DNA of 64,000 nt from Peptoanaerobacter stomatis. GTDB lineage: Bacteria; Bacillota; Clostridia; Peptostreptococcales; Filifactoraceae. Every line of letters starts with the position of its first letter. The first letter of the stretch is position 1. Positions 1 to 7,516 of this stretch are shown here, piece after piece. The DNA is taken from contig NZ_JH815225.1 in NCBI RefSeq assembly GCF_000238095.2, positions 1,780,449 to 1,844,448 of the forward strand. The letters run 5' to 3'. The notes under the pieces are model-generated. The model saw nothing but the letters and a program-made list of their open reading frames with translations. It was not told the origin of the DNA and ran no database searches. A program made the position numbers and the translations under genes.

Positions 1-520
1 TATTTCTTTCATCGGCTAATTGTGCAATTTTTTTGTCATATCCTTCGCCTCGATATTCTTTTGTAGGTATGTTGTATCCGTCAAGCTCAAAATATGATAT
101 ACCTGTGTAAGAGTCAGTTTTCACAGGTAATTGTTCTTCCCATTGTTCAAGACTTTGACCTTTATAAAATATAGCACCTCTTGAAACAAATGTAAGCCAA
201 TCGCCGTCAGGTTTAGCCAAACCTTGAAAACAGTTTTTTACTAAATTATAATATTCTAATCCTAATTTGGCTGCGGCCTTTAAATCACCTTTTTTTATAG
301 CTTTATGCAAATCAGGTATTATTTGATTAACTTTTTCTGTAAATTTTTTATTTTTTATATCATCTGCAATAATAATTTCTCTTTCAGATTCATCAGCACC
401 ATAGGTTTTGTAATATTCGTTTATAGCATCTGAATAAGTTGAATTTTTGATTTTGGCACTGTAATAATTCTTATTATTGAACATATGATTGAAATAGAAC
501 ATTCCATTTGAAATCAGCAT
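1..520 (-). CDS. Hypothetical protein, 3' end outside the window
   Basis: An open frame of 173 codons runs off the left edge. It starts at an ATG (518-520) preceded by a well-placed AGGAG. The product begins MLISNGMFYFNHMF and is soluble-looking, rich in Lys, Asp, Tyr and Asn, with no signal peptide or membrane segment in the visible part. I do not recognise a family. It lies head-to-tail with the two-component operon but is separated from it by a terminator-like hairpin, so it is probably transcribed on its own. The frame is convincing; the function is unknown. Confidence 0.7.
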   Translation of the reverse strand, partial: MLISNGMFYFNHMFNNKNYYSAKIKNSTYSDAINEYYKTYGADESEREIIIADDIKNKKFTEKVNQIIPDLHKAIKKGDLKAAAKLGLEYYNLVKNCFQGLAKPDGDWLTFVSRGAIFYKGQSLEQWEEQLPVKTDSYTGISYFELDGYNIPTKEYRGEGYDKKIAQLADERN

Positions 521-672
521 AAATTAACTCCTAAAATGATTTATAACTAACGAATAATTTATAACTAATAAGTTATTTTCCTTACTGAAATAATTATCTG
601 ACATAATTTTTTGAAAATCAATAGGATTGACACAACTAACCAATTTTTTGACATAATTGGTATAAAAAAACA

Positions 673-734
673 GCCTATTTATGTTTTAGGTAAATTGACT
701 GCTTTATATTTTTATATTGATACCTAAAATAGGC
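673..734 (-). terminator. Probable terminator of the AgrA/AgrC-like operon
   Basis: TACCTAAAATAGGC (721-734) pairs with GCCTATTT...TAGGTA (673-692, with a six-base bulge). On the minus strand the right-hand stem is followed by TG and a run of seven T. It lies about 75 bases after the stop of the histidine kinase, where a Rho-independent terminator is expected. A second small inverted repeat (ACCAATT/AATTGGT, about 640-662) follows. The rest of the 521-808 gap shows nothing else. Confidence 0.6.
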
Positions 735-808
735 ATATAATAAAAATGTTAAATTGAACGTGTTTGATTAGGGGTGTTTGTATTTTTTTAACAGGCTTTG
801 GTATTAGC

Positions 809-2095
809 TTAATTTTTGTCTTTAATAAACATAACATATGATGTGAACTTTTTATCGTTATAATTAATTTTAAATATTCCGTCATATTTTTCAACACATT
901 CTTTTACGCTATTAAGACCGAGCCCATGAGATGAACTGTCTTCTTTTTTTGATATAAGAATACCGTTTTTTTCTTTTATTTCGCCGTTGAATGTGTTGTT
1001 GATTGTGATAGTAAATTTATTTTTTTCATCGACTATTTTTATATTTATTTTTCTATTTTCTTCATTTATTTTCATTTGGGCATCCATAGCATTATCTATT
1101 AAATTTCCAAGTATTATTGACATATCATAATCTCTGACAGGGAGATTTTTGTTTATTTTAATTTCTGTAGTTAGCTTGATTTTATTATCTTTCATCTTTT
1201 TAATTTTATAATTTAATAAGCTGTTTATCACTTTATTTTCTGTTTTTATAAACATATCTTCGGTTGAATAAATATCTAATAGATTTTCTATATATTTTAG
1301 TGCGTCTTTGCTTTCTTTTCCTTTCATCAATCCCATCAATACCAGTAAATGATTTTTTCCATCATGTTTATATTTTCTTAAATTTGTTATTTGTTCATCC
1401 ATAAATTGTATATCTTTTTCATAAGACTTTGTTTTTTCTTTAAGTGATTCTATTTTAAATTGCTCGTTTAATGTGGTTGTTATTTGCTCATATCCCCACA
1501 TAGAAAATAAATTGATAAATATAAGAGATACTGATACAAAAGTAAACGCTTCAGAATTTATGCTTGAGTTTGAAGCTAATATAAATGTTATGATGATTGT
1601 GAGGAATGATATCGCAAGGTTAAAAATTGGCAGCATCGTGGTAGTTTTTTTATTATTTTTGTAATTGAAAAAATATTTTATTAAAATTGCTGATAACAAG
1701 AATAGTATATTGCCTAAAAATATAATTGATATATTAAGGTGTTTTTCACTTTTAAAAATTAGAAGAGTCTTAATATTTGCTATAGTAGATATAATTAATT
1801 CTTCAGTTGCCAAAATAGTATATATAACGATAGATATTTGCAAATTATTTAATATATGACTGCTGTATAAAAATGACAGCATGAAAAGACATATTAAATT
1901 TGCAAATAATGTTATAACGGGGATATTTATAAATGAGAATACAGTTGTCACTATTATATAGAATAGGGCATAACTAAGATTTTGTATGTTCTTAGGATAT
2001 GTAGATTCTTTTCTTTGAAATGTAGTCATAAGCAAATAGATTGTATATATATAAATTATATTGGTAACATAATGAAGTACATTAAAATTTTTCAA
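809..2095 (-). CDS. AgrC-like sensor histidine kinase (GHKL family)
   Basis: This membrane sensor kinase has 428 residues. Roughly the first 205 are hydrophobic and form several membrane spans, as in peptide-pheromone sensors of the AgrC type. A coiled linker leads to the phospho-acceptor region RKYKHDGKNHL (His244). The ATP-binding domain shows the N-box LGNLIDNAMDA (about 330-340) and the glycine-rich stretch SSHGLGLNSV. It should phosphorylate the LytTR regulator whose gene ends four bases upstream in the same operon. No agrB or agrD pheromone gene is visible within the window, so the signal is unknown. Family assignment is secure; the ligand is not. Confidence 0.88.
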   Translation of the reverse strand: MKNFNVLHYVTNIIYIYTIYLLMTTFQRKESTYPKNIQNLSYALFYIIVTTVFSFINIPVITLFANLICLFMLSFLYSSHILNNLQISIVIYTILATEELIISTIANIKTLLIFKSEKHLNISIIFLGNILFLLSAILIKYFFNYKNNKKTTTMLPIFNLAISFLTIIITFILASNSSINSEAFTFVSVSLIFINLFSMWGYEQITTTLNEQFKIESLKEKTKSYEKDIQFMDEQITNLRKYKHDGKNHLLVLMGLMKGKESKDALKYIENLLDIYSTEDMFIKTENKVINSLLNYKIKKMKDNKIKLTTEIKINKNLPVRDYDMSIILGNLIDNAMDAQMKINEENRKINIKIVDEKNKFTITINNTFNGEIKEKNGILISKKEDSSSHGLGLNSVKECVEKYDGIFKINYNDKKFTSYVMFIKDKN

Positions 2096-2099
2096 ATTT

Positions 2100-2816
2100 T
2101 TAACCTCTATTCATATCAAATTTTGCAATTTGCTCCATAAACTCGTTTCTTTTACTTCTGCTTATTTTTATGAAGCAACCGTTAGACATTTTTATTTTGT
2201 CTTTGTTATATTCTTCTATGTGCTCTATATTTACAATATAAGAGGCGTGGCACAAAGCAAAACCATAATCTGCAAGTTCATAATATACGTCAAAGATGGA
2301 AGAATAAAATTCAAAATCCTTATCTTTAGTGACTACTTTCATTTTATGTCGCATAGATTCAAAATATATAATTTCAGAAATTCTTTTCTTTATTTCTGTT
2401 CCTTTGATATTGAATGTGAATGTTTTTTCTTTATCATTTATAAGCCTTATTGCTGTAGATAATGTTTCTTCAACTTCTTCTTTTGAAAAAGGTTTTATAA
2501 GAAAGTTATTCGGTCTTACTTGGAAAAGATCCATTGCATAATCTTTTATAGCCGATATATATACTATTTGTATTTCGTCGTTGTATAATTCTTGTCTTAT
2601 TTTTTTTCCAACTTCTATTCCGGTAAGATTTTTCATTTGTATATCTAAATAAAGTAGATCTATGTAATTATTTTCTAAGAAACTTATCAAGTCTTTTCCG
2701 TTCAAAAAAAAATGTATCAAGATTTTTATATTTATTAGAGTAGCATATTCTGATAATATATTTTCTATTTCTTTGATTGCTTTTATATCATCATCACAAA
2801 TTGCTATATTTATCAT
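2100..2816 (-). CDS. LytTR-family response regulator (AgrA-like)
   Basis: A 238-residue response regulator. The receiver domain (about 1-125) has the acidic pocket ICDDD at residues 6-10 and the phospho-acceptor Asp58 in LLYLDIQMKN; a LytTR DNA-binding domain occupies about 135-238. It is the first gene of the operon with the AgrC-like kinase. I chose ATG 2814-2816, giving MINIAICDD, because GAAAGAAG lies at proper distance; a TTG nine bases upstream is also in frame. LytTR regulators commonly bind pairs of direct repeats upstream of their targets; none was recognised here. Confidence 0.88.
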   Translation of the reverse strand: MINIAICDDDIKAIKEIENILSEYATLINIKILIHFFLNGKDLISFLENNYIDLLYLDIQMKNLTGIEVGKKIRQELYNDEIQIVYISAIKDYAMDLFQVRPNNFLIKPFSKEEVEETLSTAIRLINDKEKTFTFNIKGTEIKKRISEIIYFESMRHKMKVVTKDKDFEFYSSIFDVYYELADYGFALCHASYIVNIEHIEEYNKDKIKMSNGCFIKISRSKRNEFMEQIAKFDMNRG

Positions 2817-2837
2817 TAATATCAACTTCTTTCATAT

Positions 2838-2946
2838 TTAATACTAAAATTTAATAAACCTATTGGAAAATAACGTTTTATAAATTTAATAAAATATAAT
2901 ATTATTTATGAGCTTCTTATATAAATTAGCTATTATCAGTATTAAT
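2838..2946 (+). repeat. Dispersed element family A, copy A1
   Basis: This AT-rich element of about 108 bp begins TTAATACTAAAATTTAATA and ends CAGTATTAATA, so both ends carry the inverted octamer TTAATACT. Its interior aligns with copies A4, A6 and A7 (for example AATAAAATATAA shared with A4). It lies between the regulator start and the tyrA promoter and codes for nothing. Confidence 0.6.
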
Positions 2947-3073
2947 AATATCGTAAAAATAATTAAAACTATAAATGGATTTATAAAAATTGATTAAAAA
3001 AGATAATAATAAATTATTTTTTGCAATATATGAAAAAACAATGTAAATGCATCATACTTTAGCGCTTTTTCTA

Positions 3074-3102
3074 TTGTGCTTTGTTAGGTTTTTGTGTATA
3101 AT
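3074..3102 (+). promoter_or_regulatory. Promoter of the tyrA-pheA-symporter operon
   Basis: A -35 box TTGTGC (3074-3079) and a perfect -10 TATAAT (3097-3102) are separated by 17 bases. Transcription would start near 3109, about 60 bases before tyrA. I saw no T-box or attenuator in the short leader. Confidence 0.7.
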
Positions 3103-3170
3103 AGGTCAATTACAAATTTTAAGGTTAACGATTGGACGATGATATAAAGCTTTTTTAAGGAGGGTTGTTT

Positions 3171-4016
3171 ATGAATTTGCAGGATAAGAAATATACTGTA
3201 GTCGGGCTTGGAATGGAAGGCGGTTCGTATGCACTTGCCATAAAGGAAAAGATAAATCCCGTAAAAATATATGGAATAGATATAGATAAAGATACGCTCA
3301 AAAAAGCTGTAAACTTTGGCATAGACACTCAAAAGCCTAAGAAAGATATATTACATGATACAGATGTGCTTATATTAGCGGTATATCCTAAAATTGCGAT
3401 CGATTTTTTGAAAGAAAATCAAAAATTTTTAAAATCAGGCTGTATAGTTACGGACGTGTGTGGTGTGAAGTCTTTTGTAATTGATGAGATACAGTGTTTT
3501 TTGAGAGATGATTTGGATTATATAGCCGGTCATCCTATGGCGGGCAATCAATATAGCGGTTTTGACAATGCCGATATAAATATATTCAAGGATAAAAACT
3601 ACATATTTGTACCTCAGACAAAAAATAAACAAGAAAATCTTGAATTTATGAAATCGCTCGCTCTTGCAATAGGTTTTAAAACAACATCCGATATAGATAA
3701 AGATGTTCATGATAAAAAAATAGCTTATGCTTCGCATATGATGCACTTTATATCTGTTTGTGTAACGAATTGTCCGGCATTTGAAAGCTCTCTTGATAAT
3801 TTTGCTGGAGGAAGTTTCAAGGATTTGACAAGAATTTCAAATTTAAACCCTTATCTGTGGAGTGAAACATTTTTTCTGAATAAGAAATTTCTGTTGGAAG
3901 AAGTAAAGGAGTTTAGGAAAAACATTGATTTTCTGTTAGATTCATTGAAGGATGATGATTATAAAGCTGTTTTTGATTTTTTGGAAAAATCAAGAAAAAG
4001 AAAAGGGGGGATATGA
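3171..4016 (+). CDS. tyrA: Prephenate dehydrogenase
   Basis: This 281-residue NAD(P)-dependent enzyme oxidatively decarboxylates prephenate to 4-hydroxyphenylpyruvate, the step to tyrosine. The Rossmann motif GLGMEGGSYA lies near the N-terminus, and the family signature GHPMAGNQYSG with its substrate-binding His follows in the middle. There is no fused chorismate mutase or ACT domain. ATG 3171 is preferred because AAGGAGGG lies seven bases before it; an in-frame TTG at 3165 abuts the SD. The stop overlaps the start of pheA (ATGA at 4013-4016), so the two are translationally coupled. Confidence 0.9.
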   Translation: MNLQDKKYTVVGLGMEGGSYALAIKEKINPVKIYGIDIDKDTLKKAVNFGIDTQKPKKDILHDTDVLILAVYPKIAIDFLKENQKFLKSGCIVTDVCGVKSFVIDEIQCFLRDDLDYIAGHPMAGNQYSGFDNADINIFKDKNYIFVPQTKNKQENLEFMKSLALAIGFKTTSDIDKDVHDKKIAYASHMMHFISVCVTNCPAFESSLDNFAGGSFKDLTRISNLNPYLWSETFFLNKKFLLEEVKEFRKNIDFLLDSLKDDDYKAVFDFLEKSRKRKGGI

Positions 4017-4867
4017 TGCAAAAAATAGGATATCAAGGTGTTTATGGGGCTTATAGCTCTATAGCCTCATTAAATTATTTTGGTGAAAACAATGATTTTA
4101 TAGGGTATGACGATTTTAAAACCATGGCAGATGATTTGCAAAGAGGTAAAATTGATTATGGCGTTTTTCCTGTTGAAAATTCTACTACAGGTCAAATTTA
4201 TAGAACGCTTGATATATTAAAATATGAAAAAGATTTGTTCGCTATAGGTGAAACAATAGTAGAGGTAAATCATAATCTTATAGCTTTGCCAAATACGACT
4301 GTTGATGATTTAAAGTTCGTATATTCTCACCCTGAAGCGCTTAGCCAATGTCTTGAATTTTTTAAAAAACATCCTCATATAACTCCTGTTTCCTATGAGG
4401 ATACGGCAAAGTCGGTTGTGTATATAAAAGAGCTTAACAATAAAGAAAATGGAGCGATAGCAAGTAGCTTAGCAGGAAAAACTCATAATATGAACATACT
4501 TTCTACCTCTATTCAAGATATGAGCGGAAATAAGACGAGATTTCTCATATTTAAAAAAGTTTTAGATAAGTCATATTATTTTACAGATACTGCCCAAAAT
4601 TCTGAAAAATTATCCTGTTATTTTGAAACTAAGCATGAAATAGGAGCATTGTCAAAAATTTTGGAGATATTTTCAAAGCAAAATTATAATTTGTTATCCT
4701 TGCATTCTCGTTCTACAAAGAAAAATTCTTTTGAATACGGTTTTTTTGTAGATGTAAATATAAATGGAATAGATGTAGAAAGTTTGAAAAATTTATTATA
4801 TAAATTAGAAGACAATCTGTTGTATTTTAATTTATTGGGAATATATAACGAATTTAAAAATCTTTAA
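4013..4867 (+). CDS. pheA: Prephenate dehydratase
   Basis: This 284-residue enzyme converts prephenate to phenylpyruvate for phenylalanine synthesis. The catalytic domain (about 1-185) has the conserved GYQGVYGAYS start and the TRF motif in SGNKTRFLIF. A C-terminal ACT domain (about 200-275, EIGALSKILEIFSKQNYNL) normally gives feedback inhibition by phenylalanine; the usual ESRP motif reads LHSRSTKK here. It overlaps tyrA by four bases and is followed after 15 bases by a symporter gene. A second ATG directly follows the first, so the true start may be 4016. Confidence 0.92.
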   Translation: MMQKIGYQGVYGAYSSIASLNYFGENNDFIGYDDFKTMADDLQRGKIDYGVFPVENSTTGQIYRTLDILKYEKDLFAIGETIVEVNHNLIALPNTTVDDLKFVYSHPEALSQCLEFFKKHPHITPVSYEDTAKSVVYIKELNNKENGAIASSLAGKTHNMNILSTSIQDMSGNKTRFLIFKKVLDKSYYFTDTAQNSEKLSCYFETKHEIGALSKILEIFSKQNYNLLSLHSRSTKKNSFEYGFFVDVNINGIDVESLKNLLYKLEDNLLYFNLLGIYNEFKNL

Positions 4868-4882
4868 AAAGGAGTGATACAA

Positions 4883-6109
4883 ATGCTTGAAACTATAATG
4901 AAAAAGAAAAATCTGTTCATAAGAATAGCTATAGGTTTTATACTTGGAATTTTTATCGGAATAATATTGCCGGAGTTTTCCATTGCGACAAAGGTAGTGG
5001 GCGATGTCTATTTAAAACTCATAAAGATGATGATAGTACCTATAATATTTGTTGCTGTAGCAGGTGGAATATGCAATATAGAAAGTACCGAAGATTTGAA
5101 GAGGATAGGTTTTAAGACAGTAGGACTATATGTTGTTATGTTTGTGTTTTCTTGTATAGTTTCTCTTATAGTAGCTTATGCTATAAGACCGGGCAAAGAT
5201 GTCGTATTTGCAAACCCGCCTGTTTTTGAACAGGAGATAACAAACCCATCCATATCAGATTTTTTTATAAATATATTTCCGGATAACCCTATAATGGCAA
5301 TGGCTGAAGGAAAAATTCTTCCTGTTATAATATTTACTATTTTATTCTCATCAGCTATAGTTATGTCAGGGGAAAAAGGAAAACCTGTACTTGATTTTAT
5401 AAATTCACTCAGTACAATATTTTTTAAACTGTTGGAATTTGTTATGGAACTATCTCCTATAGGAGTAATGTCATTAATGGCATTTTCTGTATCAAAGTAC
5501 GGTCTTGGAATATTTTCTGCATTGGGCAAATATATAATAACTTGTTATATAGCGTGCATACTTACTTATATATTTGCTATGTGTCTACCGTTATTTTTAT
5601 ATACGAAAATGGGAATAGTGAAGCTTACAAAATCTATGTATAAGGTGTGGCTTGTAACACTGTCCACAACTTCATCTGCTGCGACTCTTCCAACATCTAT
5701 AAAAGTGAGTATGGAAGATTACAAAGCGCCGGAAGGAATTACAAAATTTACTTTACCTCTTGGCTGTACAATAAATATGTGCGGTGGTGCTTGCTCATTT
5801 TCTTGCTTGGCAGTATTTGTTTCAGATTTTTACGGTATAAATCTTTCATTTAAAGAGATAGTTACTCTTATTTTTGTTGCTACTCTCATAAATATGGCTG
5901 CTCCCGGAATACCGGGCGGTGGAATAATACTTGGAGCAAGTTTCTTGTCAATTCTTGGATTACCGTTTGATTTGATGGGACCAATAGCAGCATTTTACAG
6001 ATTACTTGATATGGCATTTACTTCATTGAATGTAACCGGTGATTTGGTAGCTAATCTTATGATTGCAAAATCGGAAAAGCAGTGGGATGTTTCAATGATT
6101 AATGAATAA
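4883..6109 (+). CDS. Dicarboxylate/amino acid:cation symporter (DAACS family)
   Basis: A 408-residue membrane carrier of the glutamate-transporter fold. It has several N-terminal spans, the serine-rich re-entrant loop TLSTTSSAATLPTS, the unwound segment LGCTINMCGGA, and the second hairpin AAPGIPGGG. Members take up glutamate, aspartate, dicarboxylates or neutral amino acids with sodium or protons. It is the third gene of the tyrA-pheA operon, 15 bases behind pheA with its own GGAG. The location suggests a link to aromatic amino acids, perhaps as glutamate supply for transamination, but the substrate is not readable. A bidirectional terminator follows. Confidence 0.85.
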   Translation: MLETIMKKKNLFIRIAIGFILGIFIGIILPEFSIATKVVGDVYLKLIKMMIVPIIFVAVAGGICNIESTEDLKRIGFKTVGLYVVMFVFSCIVSLIVAYAIRPGKDVVFANPPVFEQEITNPSISDFFINIFPDNPIMAMAEGKILPVIIFTILFSSAIVMSGEKGKPVLDFINSLSTIFFKLLEFVMELSPIGVMSLMAFSVSKYGLGIFSALGKYIITCYIACILTYIFAMCLPLFLYTKMGIVKLTKSMYKVWLVTLSTTSSAATLPTSIKVSMEDYKAPEGITKFTLPLGCTINMCGGACSFSCLAVFVSDFYGINLSFKEIVTLIFVATLINMAAPGIPGGGIILGASFLSILGLPFDLMGPIAAFYRLLDMAFTSLNVTGDLVANLMIAKSEKQWDVSMINE

Positions 6110-6224
6110 TGCTAAATGCTAATTGAAAATATAATCATAATCTTAGAATGTTATACTTTTTCAAAATAAGCAATTATATAAAAGTTAGAAATTTTATATT
6201 TTGTAATAGTGTTCAGTATAAATA

Positions 6225-6274
6225 AAAAAAGCATCATTTTAATAAATTATATTGTTAAGATGATGCTTTTTTGT
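6225..6274. terminator. Bidirectional Rho-independent terminator
   Basis: AAAAAAGCATCAT is matched by ATGATGCTTTTTT around a short AT loop, with an A-run on the left and a T-run on the right. It can end the tyrA-pheA-symporter transcript on the plus strand and the hotdog gene transcript on the minus strand. Confidence 0.85.
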
Positions 6275-6288
6275 TTATATTCAATATG

Positions 6289-6395
6289 ATACTAAAAGTT
6301 AATAGAATAACGGATATTTTTGTTTTTAAGAAATTTATTGGCTAAGTAAAATTAAGTATATTTAAAATAAACAACTTATCCATTAATCAAGTGAT
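6289..6395 (+). repeat. Probable family A element, degenerate copy A2
   Basis: The segment begins GATACTAAAAGTTAATAGAATAACGG, matching the left end of family A (consensus TAATACTAAAATTNAATAGAATAA), but the interior is poorly conserved and the right end is not defined. It fills most of the gap between the terminator and the hotdog gene. Confidence 0.35.
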
Positions 6396-6441
6396 TATTT
6401 GTGTGAGCTGTAATTATATTTATAATTTTAACTATATAGTT

Positions 6442-6927
6442 TTACATATTGTCCTTTACACCTACAGCTACTATTCTTGCTTTTGCACGAAGCTCTCCGG
6501 CAGCTTCCATTTCCATATTAACTATAACTTTTCTTTCACCTATTTCTTCAACTGTAGATGTAACAGTCACTTCCTCGTTTACAGGTAGAGGTTTTTTGAA
6601 ATCTATTTCCAATCTGGCAGTAATAAATCTTCCTATAACAGTATCCTCTGTAAGTTCAAGTCCTTTGTTGTTATGAGCAAACCACGCTGCTGAAGCAGTA
6701 CCATGACAATCAAAAATAACGGCAATCATACCTCCAAAAATATTGTTTGGAACTCCACCTGTATACTTGCCATCTGGATTAAACTTACAAATACATTTAT
6801 TACCATCTTCATTTGGATAAGATTTCAAGTGTAATCCGGCTTCATTTTTAGGGCCACAACCCCAACAATGTTGAAATCTTTCTCCATAAGTATCTTGAAT
6901 AGCAATTTTTTTATTTTCTGTAGCCAT
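6442..6927 (-). CDS. Hotdog-fold thioesterase-like protein (PaaI/YbgC superfamily)
   Basis: A 161-residue single-domain protein. The N-terminal part has Cys-rich FQHCWGCGPKN, typical of a PaaI-like subgroup. The hotdog core follows, with NNIFGGMIAVIFDCHGTASAAW in the position of the active-site helix and strands ending in EVTVTSTVEEIGERKVIVNME. Such proteins usually hydrolyse acyl-CoA thioesters; the substrate is unknown. ATG 6927 is preceded by AAGGAGA at good spacing. It is a single gene with no operon partner. Fold assignment is good; activity is inferred. Confidence 0.75.
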   Translation of the reverse strand: MATENKKIAIQDTYGERFQHCWGCGPKNEAGLHLKSYPNEDGNKCICKFNPDGKYTGGVPNNIFGGMIAVIFDCHGTASAAWFAHNNKGLELTEDTVIGRFITARLEIDFKKPLPVNEEVTVTSTVEEIGERKVIVNMEMEAAGELRAKARIVAVGVKDNM

Positions 6928-7140
6928 ATTTTTTCTCCTTTAGAATAATAATATAACAATTCTTAATAGATTTATTATAACATTTATATATTGCAAAATA
7001 AATAGTAAATGAGCATATTTTATATTGAAAGCTAATGGAACTATTAACCCAAATAGATATGATAATATTATTATCACAATTAAACATAGATATATTTTAG
7101 AATAATGCAAATATACTTTATTTGTAAAAGCATTTGAAAA

Positions 7141-7270
7141 TATTATACTACTATCTAATAAAACTATGTATAAATAATATAATTATACAACATTAATATA
7201 AATTCTTTATTTTAAAAATTAATTATTATTATTTCCGGTTATTCTATATTATTTCAGTATTAGTATAATA
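7141..7270 (-). repeat. Dispersed element family A, copy A3
   Basis: A 130-bp element bounded by the perfect inverted decamer TATTATACTA / TAGTATAATA. Read on the minus strand it aligns almost without gaps to copy A5 at about 35.2 kb, including AATAATTAATTTTT and the right-end ATTAGATAGTA. It is MITE-like and has no reading frame. Confidence 0.65.
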
Positions 7271-7474
7271 TATAAATGAAAGCGGTATGTAAAATAGTAT
7301 TTATACTAAAAACCAATATAAATATTGAAGAATGTAATATATAGATTGTGTGACACCATAAATTTATTAACTAAAGATATTGTAAAAAGTGTTACCCATA
7401 GGAAACGAGGTATCTCTACTATTTATTTGGTTATTAGTATCAGTATTAGTATAATATAGAAATCAAAGCTGTAT
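7254..7474 (+). repeat. Pair of 35-bp direct repeats flanking element B1
   Basis: Bases 7254-7288 and 7440-7474 match at 32 of 35 positions (differences at repeat positions 20, 25 and 31). Both begin TCAGTATTAGTATAATATA. They bracket element B1 exactly on its right side and by 14 bases on its left. The first copy overlaps the end of element A3, so the arrangement looks like nested insertion or duplication. Confidence 0.75.
7303..7441 (+). repeat. Dispersed element family B, copy B1
   Basis: An element of 139 bp with inverted ends TACTAAAAACCAA / TTGGTTATTAGTA. It matches copy B2 (20825-20965, opposite strand) over its whole length; the core of about 85 bp (7343-7427) aligns without gaps and contains the shared AACTAAAGATATT and AAAAAGTGTTAC. 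One frame of the core stays open from about 7328 to 7457 (peptide core RLCDT.N.LTKDI.KSVTHRK). Confidence 0.75.
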
Positions 7475-7487
7475 TTGGATAAAATTA

Positions 7488-7510
7488 AACCCCCATTTAA
7501 CTGGGGGTTA
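7488..7510 (-). terminator. Terminator of the chemotaxis receptor gene
   Basis: AACCCCCA and TGGGGGTT form an eight-base-pair stem with a six-base loop. On the minus strand it is followed by TTAATTTTAT, and it lies just after the stop of the receptor at 7517. A stem of pure G/C stands out in this AT-rich DNA. Confidence 0.85.
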
Positions 7511-7516
7511 GGTAGT

